64,000 nucleotides of DNA from Nocardia rhizosphaerihabitans (GTDB taxonomy: Bacteria > Actinomycetota > Actinomycetes > Mycobacteriales > Mycobacteriaceae), in contig NZ_BMNE01000004.1 in NCBI RefSeq assembly GCF_014646295.1, positions 62,001 through 126,000 on the forward strand, read 5' to 3'. The notes under the pieces were generated by a model that was not told the DNA's origin, did not search any database, and was given only the letters and a program-made list of their open reading frames with translations. Of this stretch, positions 34,601 to 43,193 are shown one piece after another (within the stretch, counting starts at the first letter, position 1; each line of letters starts with the position of its first letter). The position numbers and the translations under genes are program-made.

Positions 34601-35389
34601 TCACCCTGCGGTAGCGACCTGCTCCACTACTGGAGTGCTACGCCGCGAAGCGAATTCGGTGAGCGCGGCGAAGGCCAGCCCCAAAGCCACCCACAGCGTG
34701 GTGGTTTCGGCGAGCGAGGCCACCCGGAAACGCCACAGCAGCGTCGCGGGGAAGTCGTCGGCCACCTCGTTCACACCGGGCAGCAGCACATAGCCGACCG
34801 TGGTGACCAGCACGAATGCCGCAACGCCCGCGATAAGCCGGAGCGTGTCGAGCTGTCCGGCCAGTGCGCGATAGGCCGCGATCGATGCCGCGACGGCCAG
34901 CAGGCCGAGCACGACAGTCGCGACCCACAACCAGGTGCGGTTGTTGATCGTCTCCGGATCACCCACCGCGGGTGGGTTGGCCGGGTACTTGAAGAACGGC
35001 ACCGCGACGATCGCCGCCCACGCGAAGCCCGCGGCGTACAGCGACAGCTTCGGCCCGGTCAGCGTCGTGAACCGGCGTCCGAAGTTCAGTGCCGCCGCCA
35101 ACAGCGCGCCGAACGCCATTCCGGCCAGGCCGAGCGCGAGGAACTGTCCAGCCTTCTGGCCGGACCGGCTGACCAGCGGTTCGTCTTCGCCACCATGGGA
35201 ATGGCCGGCGGGCTCTGCCGCGTCGTGGCCGTGCTCGGCCGGTGCCGCGGCGGCCTCTTCGATCGCGATGGCGGCGTCCACCTGGGGTTCGCCGATGAAG
35301 TAGCCCACTGTGGCGGCCAGCAGACCGGCGATCAGGCCGGCCAGCAGGCCGCGCAGCAGCAGGGTCTTGAGTGATCCGGTCAGTGGCAC
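34601..35389 (-). CDS. cbtA: CbtA family cobalt transporter subunit
   Basis: A 262-residue membrane protein with about six TM segments. After the first TM (LLRGLLAGLIAGLLAATVGY) is a histidine-rich periplasmic stretch (EHGHDAAEPAGHSHGG), probably metal-binding. CbtA and CbtB are putative cobalt transport proteins, often under B12 riboswitches. It overlaps the end of cbtB by 10 bases, and a cobalamin riboswitch lies upstream of the pair. Confidence 0.88.
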   Translation of the reverse strand: MPLTGSLKTLLLRGLLAGLIAGLLAATVGYFIGEPQVDAAIAIEEAAAAPAEHGHDAAEPAGHSHGGEDEPLVSRSGQKAGQFLALGLAGMAFGALLAAALNFGRRFTTLTGPKLSLYAAGFAWAAIVAVPFFKYPANPPAVGDPETINNRTWLWVATVVLGLLAVAASIAAYRALAGQLDTLRLIAGVAAFVLVTTVGYVLLPGVNEVADDFPATLLWRFRVASLAETTTLWVALGLAFAALTEFASRRSTPVVEQVATAG

Positions 35390-35580
35390 GGGACACCGAG
35401 CAGGTGACGTCCGTCGTGCATCAGCTCGTGCAGGTACATCCCGCTACGCGAGACGGCCCCCTGGTCGAACCCGACCAGGTACAGGGTGAGCAGTGCAAGC
35501 AGAACGACACCGACCGTGACGAGCACGGTTGCCAGGGTGTCAAGGCCGGTCTCCCGGCTGGGTGAATGCGCGATGGCCAT
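35380..35580 (-). CDS. cbtB: CbtB family cobalt transporter subunit
   Basis: A 66-residue single-TM protein: TM near residues 17-38, then a histidine-rich C-terminus (YLHELMHDGRHLLGVPCH) with the metal-binding pattern seen in CbtB. The ATG at 35580 follows GAGGAGGACCCGA on the minus strand. First gene of the cbtBA operon under the cobalamin riboswitch. Confidence 0.88.
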   Translation of the reverse strand: MAIAHSPSRETGLDTLATVLVTVGVVLLALLTLYLVGFDQGAVSRSGMYLHELMHDGRHLLGVPCH

Positions 35581-35594
35581 TCGGGTCCTCCTCA

Positions 35595-35745
35595 GGGATA
35601 CGCGTCCCACGGTCGAAGTGTGGTGCGAAGGTGCCGGTGTCTGGCTCTCCGGCACCGGGAACCCGGTACTTGGATACAGTGGCGCGACCGCTCCGGAATC
35701 TCACCGGAATTACCGCGCACCCTCGCTTGTGTTCCCTCGAACTGT
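35595..35745 (-). ncRNA. Cobalamin (B12) riboswitch
   Basis: Read on the minus strand, the leader has the conserved pieces of the AdoCbl class: GGTGAGATTCCGGAGCGGTC, GCCACTG (plus strand 35677-35683), and AGCCAGAC (around 35640-35646), with a supporting hairpin (35630-35637 with 35649-35656). The ribosome binding site of cbtB lies just downstream. Binding of B12 should reduce cobalt uptake. The exact borders are estimated. Confidence 0.85.
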
Positions 35746-35805
35746 GACAGTCGCGAGGCGCCCGCGTCAATACGCGCATCCGCATGTCCAGCGGAAACGC
35801 CGTCG

Positions 35806-36129
35806 TCAGGCCTTCGCGGGCACGTCCAGGACGACCTCGAACTCGAGCAGCGAGGCACCGGTCGACACCGGCTTGGGCCGCTCGCCCTCCCCACCGTGTC
35901 CGGCATGCGCGGCGCGGGCCGGACCGTCGCGCCACGCGGCGAACGATTCCTCCGAATCCCATTGCGTCACCACGAAATACCGGTTGTCGCCGGCCACCGG
36001 GCGCAGCAACTGGAAGCCGAGGAAACCGGGGGAGTTCTCCACCGCGTGCGCGCGGGCGGCGAAGCGCTTCTCCAGCTCGGGGCCCGCGCCTTCAGGGATC
36101 TCGATCGCATTGATCTTCACAACAGCCAT
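35806..36129 (-). CDS. mhuD: Heme-degrading monooxygenase MhuD-like
   Basis: A 107-residue ABM-fold protein very like M. tuberculosis MhuD (Rv3592), which opens heme to release iron. The N-terminal MAVVKINAIE contains Asn7; WRDGPARAAHAGH carries the active-site tryptophan and heme-ligand histidine. After that histidine there is a short insertion (GGEGERPKPV) that seems longer than in the M. tuberculosis protein. It diverges from the alpha/beta-hydrolase gene, as in mycobacteria. Confidence 0.88.
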   Translation of the reverse strand: MAVVKINAIEIPEGAGPELEKRFAARAHAVENSPGFLGFQLLRPVAGDNRYFVVTQWDSEESFAAWRDGPARAAHAGHGGEGERPKPVSTGASLLEFEVVLDVPAKA

Positions 36130-36185
36130 AGCGCCGACAATACGACCGCGCGGGAAACATCCCGCTCTGGGGCACAATCGTCAGG

Positions 36186-36926
36186 GTGTTGTACGACGAA
36201 GGCGGGACCGGCGTCCCGATCCTGCTGTTGCACGGGCTGATGGGCAGCGCGCGCACCTGGACAGATCAGCTGCCGTGGCTGCGCGAATTCGGCCACGTCT
36301 ACACCGTCGACGCCGCGGGTCACGGCCGGGTGCCGCCCGCCGAGCTCAGCACCGAGGCGTTCGTCGCCGATCTCGCCGCACTCACCGCCGAGATCACCGA
36401 ACCGATGGTGATCGTCGGGCATTCGATGGGGGCGATCCACGGCTGGGTCTTCGCCGCCACCTATCCCGAGCGGGTGCGCGCGATCGTCGTCGAGGACATC
36501 GCGCCCGATTTCACCGGCCGCACCGCCGCGCACTGGGCCGAGTTGATCCACTCCTGGCCGCAGCCTTTCGCCGACGACCAGGCGGTGCTCGACTACTTCG
36601 GACCGGTCGCGGGCGCGTACTTCCTGCGCGCCTTCACCGCCGCGCCCGACGGCTACCGGCTGCACGGCGAGGTCGACACGTTCCGGGCGATCTCCGAGGA
36701 GTGGGGCACGCGCGACTTCTGGACCGAATGGAAGTCGCTGCAGGTGCCCGCGCTGCTCATCGAGGGCGAGCACACCATCACCCCGGCCGGTCAGATGCGG
36801 ACGATGGCCGACGTGCATCCCGGTGCGGAGTATGTGCGGGTCGCCGGGGCCGGGCATCTGGTGCACGACGAACAACCCGAGGCCTATCGCGAGCACGTCG
36901 GCCGCTTCCTGCGTCGCGTGCTCTGA
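36186..36926 (+). CDS. Alpha/beta hydrolase
   Basis: A 246-residue hydrolase at the Rv3591c position. Oxyanion HGLMGSART, nucleophile serine in VGHSMGAIHG, acid in the EGEHTI region and the catalytic histidine in GAGHLVHDE. No signal peptide. Substrate not known. GTG 36186 or the adjacent TTG may be the start. It converges with mutY. Confidence 0.88.
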   Translation: MLYDEGGTGVPILLLHGLMGSARTWTDQLPWLREFGHVYTVDAAGHGRVPPAELSTEAFVADLAALTAEITEPMVIVGHSMGAIHGWVFAATYPERVRAIVVEDIAPDFTGRTAAHWAELIHSWPQPFADDQAVLDYFGPVAGAYFLRAFTAAPDGYRLHGEVDTFRAISEEWGTRDFWTEWKSLQVPALLIEGEHTITPAGQMRTMADVHPGAEYVRVAGAGHLVHDEQPEAYREHVGRFLRRVL

Positions 36927-36936
36927 ACCGCGCGGG

Positions 36937-37830
36937 TTATCCCGCTGCGCCACCTTCACCGGCCAGGGCGAACAGCCCGTCCTCGGTCTGCTCGATCAAC
37001 CCGTCGACCAGCAGCGAATCCAGGGCGCGCGCCCGCTGGCCGGGATCGCGCGTCCACGCCAGATCGAGGCGCACCTGTTCCACGGGCCCGGACGCGTCGC
37101 GCAGGACATCGAGCAGCCGTCCACGCGCCTGACGGTCGGTGCCCTCGTACTTCTGCACCTTGCGGGCCACCTCGGCGGCAGGCTTGCCCGCCTCGACCCA
37201 CGCACAGGCAGGCAGCGGGCAGTGGGCGCAGTCGGGATTGCGGGCCGTGCACACCAGTGCGCCCAATTCCATCAGCGCCGCCGAGAACTTCGCGGCGCGC
37301 GGCACCGGGACAGGCAGCAGCGCCTCGGTCTCGGCGAGATCGCGCGAGGACGGATTGCCCGGCTCCCGTCCGTGCACCGCACGCGCGACCACTCGGCGAA
37401 CATTGGTGTCCACCACCGGAACTCGCTGACCATAGGCGAAGCAGGCCACCGCGCGGGCGGTGTAGGCGCCGATGCCGGGCAGGCTCAGCAGCACGTCGAC
37501 ATCGGCGGGAACCACGTCACCGTGCTCGGCGGCCAGCACCCGCGCGCACTCGTGCAACCGCAACGCCCGCCGCGGGTACCCGAGCTTGCCCCACGCCCGC
37601 AGCACCTCGGCCTGCGAGGACGCCGCCATGGCCGAGGGCACCGGCCAGCGCGCCACCCACTCCCGCCAGATCGGCTCTACGCGCACGACCGGGGTCTGCT
37701 GGAGCATGATCTCGCTCATCAGGATGTGCCACGCGGTGGCTTCCGGCTTGCGCCACGGCAGGTCGCGCGCGGTGTCGGCGAACCAATCCATCAGGGCTTC
37801 GGCGTCGATACTCACTGCTCCCGTTCCCAC
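36937..37830 (-). CDS. mutY: A/G-specific adenine glycosylase
   Basis: A 297-residue DNA glycosylase that removes adenine mispaired with 8-oxoguanine. N-terminal LPWRKPEATAWHILMSEIMLQQT, helix-hairpin-helix LLSLPGIGAYTARAV with the catalytic aspartate in VVDTNVRR, and the 4Fe-4S loop C-X6-C-X2-C-X5-C in CTARNPDCAHCPLPAC. The C-terminal NUDIX-like recognition domain of E. coli MutY is short or replaced, as in the mycobacterial enzyme. Confidence 0.93.
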   Translation of the reverse strand: MGTGAVSIDAEALMDWFADTARDLPWRKPEATAWHILMSEIMLQQTPVVRVEPIWREWVARWPVPSAMAASSQAEVLRAWGKLGYPRRALRLHECARVLAAEHGDVVPADVDVLLSLPGIGAYTARAVACFAYGQRVPVVDTNVRRVVARAVHGREPGNPSSRDLAETEALLPVPVPRAAKFSAALMELGALVCTARNPDCAHCPLPACAWVEAGKPAAEVARKVQKYEGTDRQARGRLLDVLRDASGPVEQVRLDLAWTRDPGQRARALDSLLVDGLIEQTEDGLFALAGEGGAAG

Positions 37831-37905
37831 TCCGCCAGGCGGTATTTGCCGACGCGTAACGCGGCGGACTCGCTGGTAACCAAGGGCGTGTGCACAATGG
37901 TCGGT

Positions 37906-38529
37906 ATGCCTGGTTCCAATCCGATAAGCGCCTGGAAGTCACTGCGCGAAGGCAATGAGCGCTTCGTCAACGGCAACCTGCTGCATCCTAGCCAGGGTGC
38001 CGCGGATCGAGCCAAGCTCCTCAGCGGCCAGCATCCGCACGCGATCCTGTTCGGCTGCGGCGACTCCAGGGTCGCCGCCGAACTGATCTTCGACCAGGGC
38101 CTCGGCGACATGTTCGTCGTCCGGACCGCGGGTCACGTGGTGGACAGCTCGGTGCTCGGGTCGATCGAATACGGCGTCGAGGTGCTCGACGTGCCGCTGA
38201 TCGTGGTCCTCGGCCACGACAGCTGCGGCGCGGTGAAGGCCACGATCGACGCGCTCGACGGCGGCGAGGTGCCCGGCGGGTTCATCCGCAGCGTCGTCGA
38301 GCGGGTCACCCCGTCGATCCTTGTCGGCCGCCGCGAAGGCCTCACCTCGATCGACGAGTTCGAGGCGCGCCACGTCGAGGAGACGAGCAGGCTGCTCATG
38401 CAGCGGTCGATGATCATCTCCCAGCGGGTGGCCACCGGTCAGCTCGCGATCGCGAGTGTCACCTACAAGCTGGCCGATGGCCGCGCGCACCTGCGCCGGG
38501 CCGTCGGAAACATCGGCGAGGTGGTCTGA
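37906..38529 (+). CDS. Beta-class carbonic anhydrase
   Basis: A 207-residue enzyme hydrating CO2. Zinc ligands and dyad: Cys and Asp in GCGDSRVAAE and His and Cys in LGHDSCGAVKA. The order mutY-carbonic anhydrase matches M. tuberculosis Rv3589-Rv3588c (canB). The start MPGSNPISAWKSL aligns with CanB; an ATG three codons upstream is an alternative. No membrane segment. Confidence 0.92.
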   Translation: MPGSNPISAWKSLREGNERFVNGNLLHPSQGAADRAKLLSGQHPHAILFGCGDSRVAAELIFDQGLGDMFVVRTAGHVVDSSVLGSIEYGVEVLDVPLIVVLGHDSCGAVKATIDALDGGEVPGGFIRSVVERVTPSILVGRREGLTSIDEFEARHVEETSRLLMQRSMIISQRVATGQLAIASVTYKLADGRAHLRRAVGNIGEVV

Positions 38530-38598
38530 ACCGGGGTATCGACCCGTTTGGGCCGCCGACACGCCGAGGTCATCGAGCGCGGGCCCGCGCGGTGCGCT

Positions 38599-38604
38599 TA
38601 CCTT
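38599..38604 (+). promoter_or_regulatory. -10 box (TACCTT) for a leaderless transcript
   Basis: TACCTT ends 6 bases before the GTG at 38611 and there is no Shine-Dalgarno, consistent with a leaderless mRNA. Confidence 0.45.
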
Positions 38605-38610
38605 TGAGGC

Positions 38611-39285
38611 GTGCTGGAACCGAATGGACCGCTGCCTCCGGAGATCTACTGGCGTCGCCGTGCACTCGCCATCGGCGTCATCGTCGTCGCGCTGGCGATC
38701 GTGATCTGGCTCGTCACCATGGTCGCGCGCGGCGGGGACTCGTCCGGGAATACCGCCGCGGCGACTACGACCACCGCTGAGACGAGCAGTAGCAGTTCCG
38801 CCGAGTCGAGCTCGACGACGGCGGGCAGCAGCTCGGCGACCGCCACGTCCAGTGCCCCGGCGGCCAGTTCGGCGGCGGCTCAGCCCGCGGCTGCGCCGTG
38901 CGGCGATCAGTCGCTGGCGCTGAAGGTGACGGTCGGGCAGCCGACCTATCGGGTGGGGGATCAGCCCGCGTTCGGGACTGTCATCACGAACATCTCGTCG
39001 GCGCCGTGTTCGCGGGATCTTGGGCCGGGTCCGCAGTTCTTGGTGTACACGCTCGACGGGCAGCGGCGCCTGTGGGCGAGCAACGACTGCAACCCGGACG
39101 GCCCGCCTGACATGAAGACGCTCGGGGCGGGCGAACAGCTGTCCTACAAGGGCACCTGGTTCGGAACCACCTCGCAGCCCCAGTGCGCCGGGGAGCGATT
39201 GCAGGTGCCCGCCGGCGCCTACATGGTGGTGGCGCAGCTCGGCGCTATTCGCAGCGCGGCCGAGCCGTTCAACCTGGCGGCGTGA
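38611..39285 (+). CDS. Membrane-anchored exported protein, Rv3587c-like
   Basis: A 224-residue protein with one N-terminal TM (about residues 18-40, LAIGVIVVALAIVIWLVTMV) after RRR, then a Ser/Thr/Ala-rich linker (about 45-90), and an extracytoplasmic domain with four cysteines (APCGD, APCSR, NDCNPD, QCAGE), probably forming two disulfides. It holds the position of Rv3587c next to the carbonic anhydrase. Function unknown. Confidence 0.8.
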   Translation: MLEPNGPLPPEIYWRRRALAIGVIVVALAIVIWLVTMVARGGDSSGNTAAATTTTAETSSSSSAESSSTTAGSSSATATSSAPAASSAAAQPAAAPCGDQSLALKVTVGQPTYRVGDQPAFGTVITNISSAPCSRDLGPGPQFLVYTLDGQRRLWASNDCNPDGPPDMKTLGAGEQLSYKGTWFGTTSQPQCAGERLQVPAGAYMVVAQLGAIRSAAEPFNLAA

Positions 39286-39451
39286 CCGGGCCGAGCGGCC
39301 GGCGCCGGGTGCGGACCGTGCATTGTGCGGGTGCGCTGTAAGTCACATGTTCAACTCGAGGCGATTTGCAGCCTTCGCATGATCGATGCGCGCGTCAATG
39401 GTTATTGGCACGGAAATACCGAATTTCGGCGAAATCCGTGGTTTGCCGGGG

Positions 39452-40852
39452 CTATTCCACCGGGACGGGGTCGCGGGGTGCGCGGGATTTGCGGAGTTCG
39501 GCCAGCCGCAGCGCCGAGCGGAGGTCGCCCACCTCGTGGATGCGCATCGAGCCGATCTTGGTTTTCTCCGAACCGGGCGGGACGAGGGCGGTGGTGAAGC
39601 CGAGGCGCTCGGCCTCGGCGAGCCGCCTGCCCAGGCCGGTGACCTTGCGGACTTCGCCCGCCAGGCCCACCTCGCCAAGGATCACCCAGCCCGCGGGCAG
39701 GGCGATATCGGCCTCGGCGGAGGCGATCGCCAGGGCGATGGCGAGATCGGCGGTCGGCTCGACCAGGCGCATGCCGCCGACGGTCGCGGCGTAGACGTCG
39801 TGCTTGCCGAGGAACACCCGGCCGCGGCTCTGCAGCACGGCCAGCACCATCGCCACCCGGTTGTAGTCCAGGCCGCTCACGGCACGGCGGGGCTGGGGAA
39901 TCTCGGTCTTGACGGTCAGGCCCTGCACCTCGGCGACCAGCGGGCGTTTACCGTCCATCGCCACGGTGACCGCGGTGCCTGGCACGGTGTCGGTGCGGTG
40001 GTGCAGGAACAGCCCGGACGGGTCGTCGACACAGGCGATGCCGTCCTCGTGCAGTTCGAAACAGCCCACCTCGTCGGCGCTGCCGAAGCGGTTCTTGATG
40101 CCGCGGATCATGCGCAGCGCGGAGTTCTTGTCGCCTTCGAACTGCAGCACCACGTCGACCAGATGCTCGAGCGTGCGCGGGCCGGCGACATTGCCGTCCT
40201 TGGTGACATGGCCGACCAGCAGCACGGCGATCCCGCTGGCCTTGGCCAGTGAGGTCAGCGCCGCGGTCACCGCGCGAACCTGGGTGACGCCGCCGATCAC
40301 GCCGTCCACCTCGGGCGCCAGCATCGTCTGCACCGAGTCGACCACCAGCAGCGTCGGCCGCACCTGTTCCACGTGCCCGAGCACGATCGACAGGTCCGAT
40401 TCGGCGGCCAGGTACACCCGGTCGTGCACGGCGCCGGTGCGGTCGGCCCGCAGGCGCACCTGCCCCGCGGATTCCTCGGCCGTCACATAGAGCGAGGTCT
40501 CGCTGCGCTGGGCGGCCCACCGGTGGGCGACCTCGAGCAACAGGGTCGACTTGCCGACGCCCGGCTCACCCGAGAGCAGCACCACCGAACCAGGGACGAC
40601 ACCGCCGCCGAGCACCCGATCCAGCTCACTGACCCCCGTCGACCGCGCCTGGGTGACCTTGGCGTCGATCTGCGACAGCGGGGCCGCCGCCGTGGTCGGC
40701 AGCATCGCCCGCCGCCCCGGTGCCGCGGCGGACGCGGACGCGGCGGTCTCGTTCACCGTCCCCCAGGCGCCGCACTCGGGGCATTTCCCCACCCATTTGG
40801 ACACCTCGTGCGAACACGCGGTGCACCGGAAGACAGCTTTGGTCTTGGCCAC
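39452..40852 (-). CDS. radA: DNA repair protein RadA
   Basis: A 466-residue RecA-related ATPase that promotes branch migration. N-terminal zinc finger CTACSHEVSKWVGKCPECG, Walker A SGEPGVGKST, the RadA-specific KNRFGSADE motif, and a Lon protease-like C-terminal domain from about residue 300. The neighbouring disA expected from M. tuberculosis is absent. The next gene upstream on the same strand, lpqE, ends in a terminator at 40887-40915. Confidence 0.95.
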   Translation of the reverse strand: MAKTKAVFRCTACSHEVSKWVGKCPECGAWGTVNETAASASAAAPGRRAMLPTTAAAPLSQIDAKVTQARSTGVSELDRVLGGGVVPGSVVLLSGEPGVGKSTLLLEVAHRWAAQRSETSLYVTAEESAGQVRLRADRTGAVHDRVYLAAESDLSIVLGHVEQVRPTLLVVDSVQTMLAPEVDGVIGGVTQVRAVTAALTSLAKASGIAVLLVGHVTKDGNVAGPRTLEHLVDVVLQFEGDKNSALRMIRGIKNRFGSADEVGCFELHEDGIACVDDPSGLFLHHRTDTVPGTAVTVAMDGKRPLVAEVQGLTVKTEIPQPRRAVSGLDYNRVAMVLAVLQSRGRVFLGKHDVYAATVGGMRLVEPTADLAIALAIASAEADIALPAGWVILGEVGLAGEVRKVTGLGRRLAEAERLGFTTALVPPGSEKTKIGSMRIHEVGDLRSALRLAELRKSRAPRDPVPVE

Positions 40853-40886
40853 ACGCGCACCCTACGGATCGGCTCCGACAAAAAGA

Positions 40887-40915
40887 AAAGCCGCCGCGAT
40901 CACCGCGACGGCTTT
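40887..40915 (-). terminator. Intrinsic terminator of lpqE
   Basis: On the minus strand a stem AAAGCCG plus CGCG, with one mismatch, is followed by a T-rich run (minus strand TTTTCTTTTTG, plus 40877-40890). This is one of the clearest Rho-independent terminators in the window and separates lpqE from radA. Confidence 0.8.
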
Positions 40916-40931
40916 CCTGCTGCACCGAAAA

Positions 40932-41642
40932 TCAGTGCCCGCCGCTGCCCTCGGGGGCGGGGCCGGACTTCTCGTTCTGGATGCGCTCGACCGAGGCGGC
41001 GTCGACCGGGACGGCCACCTGCACGGTTCCCGCGTCCTTGAAGTTGAAGGTGACGTTGTAGGTCAGACCCGGGTGGATCTCCTCGGACAGGCCGGTGATC
41101 TCGATCGTGCCGGGCTTGGCCTCGGGATCGATGGACGGCTTGTCGCCCGCCGGGGCCGCCGTGGTGGTCGGCGCTGCCGTCGTGGTCGGGGCGGCCGTGG
41201 TGGTCGGCCCCGCGCCGTGGTGGTCGTCCGACTCGGCGGCGGCGACCTTGACCGGGCCCGCGACGACGGTCTGCTGCGGCTTCAGCACGAACTTGGCGTC
41301 GCCGGCCGGGCCGGTGAGCTTGACCTGACCGAGGTCGGTGGTCACGCTGGTCAGCTCGTCGGTGACGGTTTCGCTGTTGTTGATGATCGACAGCGCGATC
41401 ACCGCCTTGCCACCCTTGTCGTGCTCGGCGGTCGCCTCGGGGTACACGATGTGCACGTTGCGCAGGGAGATCGCGCCCACATCGGCGTGGTTGCCGTTGA
41501 TGGCGGCGGCCTGCGACGACGTCTGGGTGTGCTGGCCGGCGCTGCAGCCGGTCAGGGCGATGCCCGCGGCAGCGGCGAGCGCGGCAACCGTCACCATGCG
41601 ACGTCGCGCCTGCGGGGCGGTCACAGCTTTCAGGGCAGTCAC
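40932..41642 (-). CDS. lpqE: Lipoprotein LpqE-like
   Basis: A 236-residue exported lipoprotein: basic N-terminus, hydrophobic core and lipobox LTGC, with lipidation expected at the Cys near residue 33. The middle has a PTTTAA repeat (four units, about 41155-41215), a flexible linker that may vary in length. The start GTG 41642 has GGAGG 7 bases upstream. It diverges from carD as Rv3584 does in M. tuberculosis. Function unknown. Confidence 0.82.
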   Translation of the reverse strand: MTALKAVTAPQARRRMVTVAALAAAAGIALTGCSAGQHTQTSSQAAAINGNHADVGAISLRNVHIVYPEATAEHDKGGKAVIALSIINNSETVTDELTSVTTDLGQVKLTGPAGDAKFVLKPQQTVVAGPVKVAAAESDDHHGAGPTTTAAPTTTAAPTTTAAPAGDKPSIDPEAKPGTIEITGLSEEIHPGLTYNVTFNFKDAGTVQVAVPVDAASVERIQNEKSGPAPEGSGGH

Positions 41643-41992
41643 GGTTTGTCCTCCATGTCGACCGGGCTCACTCCGTCCACACAGCGACGGAGGGTAGTAA
41701 CTAGGCAGCGTAGTAGTTCGCTTCGCGCGCGTGGCGTCCGGGCTCGCGACGCGCGGGCGTGGAAGTAACAGTTCGGTGTCCGGAGCGGGGTTGCCCGATC
41801 GATGCCGGGCGCGTGCGGCGCGATGACGGCTCGCTGTGCTGGTGGTTAACCCGTTCTGGCGCAACGCAATGCACAACAATTCCGCGTTGTCAACCCCTAC
41901 GATGGCCTCGTTGTGGCCCTGACCTGCACAGTTGATCGCGCCGTTATCGAGTCGCATGTTAAACTGTGAACATCGAAAGGGGCACGGGACAC
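41643..41992. promoter_or_regulatory. Divergent lpqE/carD promoter region
   Basis: 350 bases without a gene. TAAACT at 41960-41965 is a good -10 box for carD, giving a leader of about 20 bases with AAAGGGG as ribosome binding site. AT-rich stretches near 41840-41900 (GGTTAACCC, CACAACAATT) contrast with the GC-rich background, but no operator is recognised. Confidence 0.5.
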
Positions 41993-42481
41993 ATGATTTT
42001 TAAGGTCGGAGACACCGTCGTTTACCCCCACCACGGAGCGGCGCTGATCGAAGCAATCGAGACCCGCACCATCAAGGGTGTGCAGAAAGAGTATCTGGTC
42101 CTGAAGGTCGCGCAAGGCGACCTGACCGTTCGGGTTCCCGCAGAGAACGCCGAATATGTCGGCGTCCGTGACGTCGTCGGCCAGGAGGGTCTCGACCGCG
42201 TCTTCCAGGTGCTGCGCGCGCCACACACGGAGGAGCCGACCAACTGGTCCCGCCGTTACAAGGCCAACCTCGAGAAGCTCGCCTCCGGCGATGTGAACAA
42301 GGTGGCCGAGGTCGTGCGTGACCTGTGGCGTCGTGAGCAGGATCGCGGCCTGTCCGCCGGTGAGAAGCGGATGCTGGCCAAGGCTCGTCAGATCCTCGTC
42401 GGTGAGCTCGCGCTCGCCGAGGGCACCGACGACGGCAAGGCCGAATCGCTGCTCGACGAGGTCCTCGCCGCGGCTTCCTAG
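41993..42481 (+). CDS. carD: RNA polymerase-binding transcription factor CarD
   Basis: A 162-residue essential regulator that binds the RNA polymerase beta subunit and stabilises open complexes at rRNA and many other promoters. N-terminal RNAP-interaction (Tudor-like) domain, MIFKVGDTVVYPHHGAALIE; the C-terminal DNA-binding helical domain begins near residue 75 and includes the conserved tryptophan in VRDLWRREQDRGLSAGEKRML. Length equals the M. tuberculosis protein. It overlaps nothing upstream; ispD starts 1 base after its stop. Confidence 0.96.
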   Translation: MIFKVGDTVVYPHHGAALIEAIETRTIKGVQKEYLVLKVAQGDLTVRVPAENAEYVGVRDVVGQEGLDRVFQVLRAPHTEEPTNWSRRYKANLEKLASGDVNKVAEVVRDLWRREQDRGLSAGEKRMLAKARQILVGELALAEGTDDGKAESLLDEVLAAAS

Positions 42482-42482
42482 A

Positions 42483-43193
42483 GTGCGACCTGTCGTAGCA
42501 CTGGTCCCTGCCGCCGGTCGTGGCGTGCGCCTGGGTGAATCCACCCCGAAGGCGTTCGTTCCGGTCGGCGGCACACCTATGGTCCGGTTGGCTGTCGACG
42601 GGCTGATCGCGTCCGGTGCGGTGCACCGGGTTGTCGTGGTCGTGCCCGCCGATCTGGTCGATGCCGCGTCCGCTCTGCTGTCCACCACCTCACTGACCGG
42701 CGGTTCGATGCCCCCTGTGCCGGTGCAGGTCGTCGTTGGCGGCGCCGAGCGCACCGATTCGGTGCGCGCCGGGATCGCGGCCGCGCCCGATGCCGCGTTC
42801 TATCTCGTGCACGATGCCGCTCGCGCGCTCACTCCACCGGAGTTGATCGCGCGGGTGGCCGCCGAGCTGCAGGCGGGCAGTCCCGCCGTCGTCCCCGCCC
42901 TGCCGGTCGTCGACACCGTGAAAGCGGTCGACGACGCGGGCGTGGTGACCGGTACCCCCGATCGCGCCCACCTGCGCGCCATCCAGACTCCACAGGGCTT
43001 CGCCGCCGATCTGCTGCGCCGTGCCTATGCCACCGAGGTCGGCGCGACCGACGACGCGGGCCTGGTCGAACGCCTCGGCGTCGCCGTGCGCACCGTCCCG
43101 GGCGAGCCCCTGGCCTTCAAGATCACCACCCCCCTCGACCTGCGCCTCGCCGAATCACTGCGCGCCGACGCCGACCAGGCGGTCGCGCGATGA
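42483..43193 (+). CDS. ispD: 2-C-methyl-D-erythritol 4-phosphate cytidylyltransferase
   Basis: Makes CDP-methylerythritol in the MEP isoprenoid pathway. The 236-residue protein has the nucleotide loop VPAAGRGVRLGESTPKAF, HDAARALTPPELI and IQTPQGFAADLLRRAY. The GTG at 42483 follows carD at once; ispF follows with an ATGA overlap, so the three are an operon. Confidence 0.95.
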   Translation: MRPVVALVPAAGRGVRLGESTPKAFVPVGGTPMVRLAVDGLIASGAVHRVVVVVPADLVDAASALLSTTSLTGGSMPPVPVQVVVGGAERTDSVRAGIAAAPDAAFYLVHDAARALTPPELIARVAAELQAGSPAVVPALPVVDTVKAVDDAGVVTGTPDRAHLRAIQTPQGFAADLLRRAYATEVGATDDAGLVERLGVAVRTVPGEPLAFKITTPLDLRLAESLRADADQAVAR

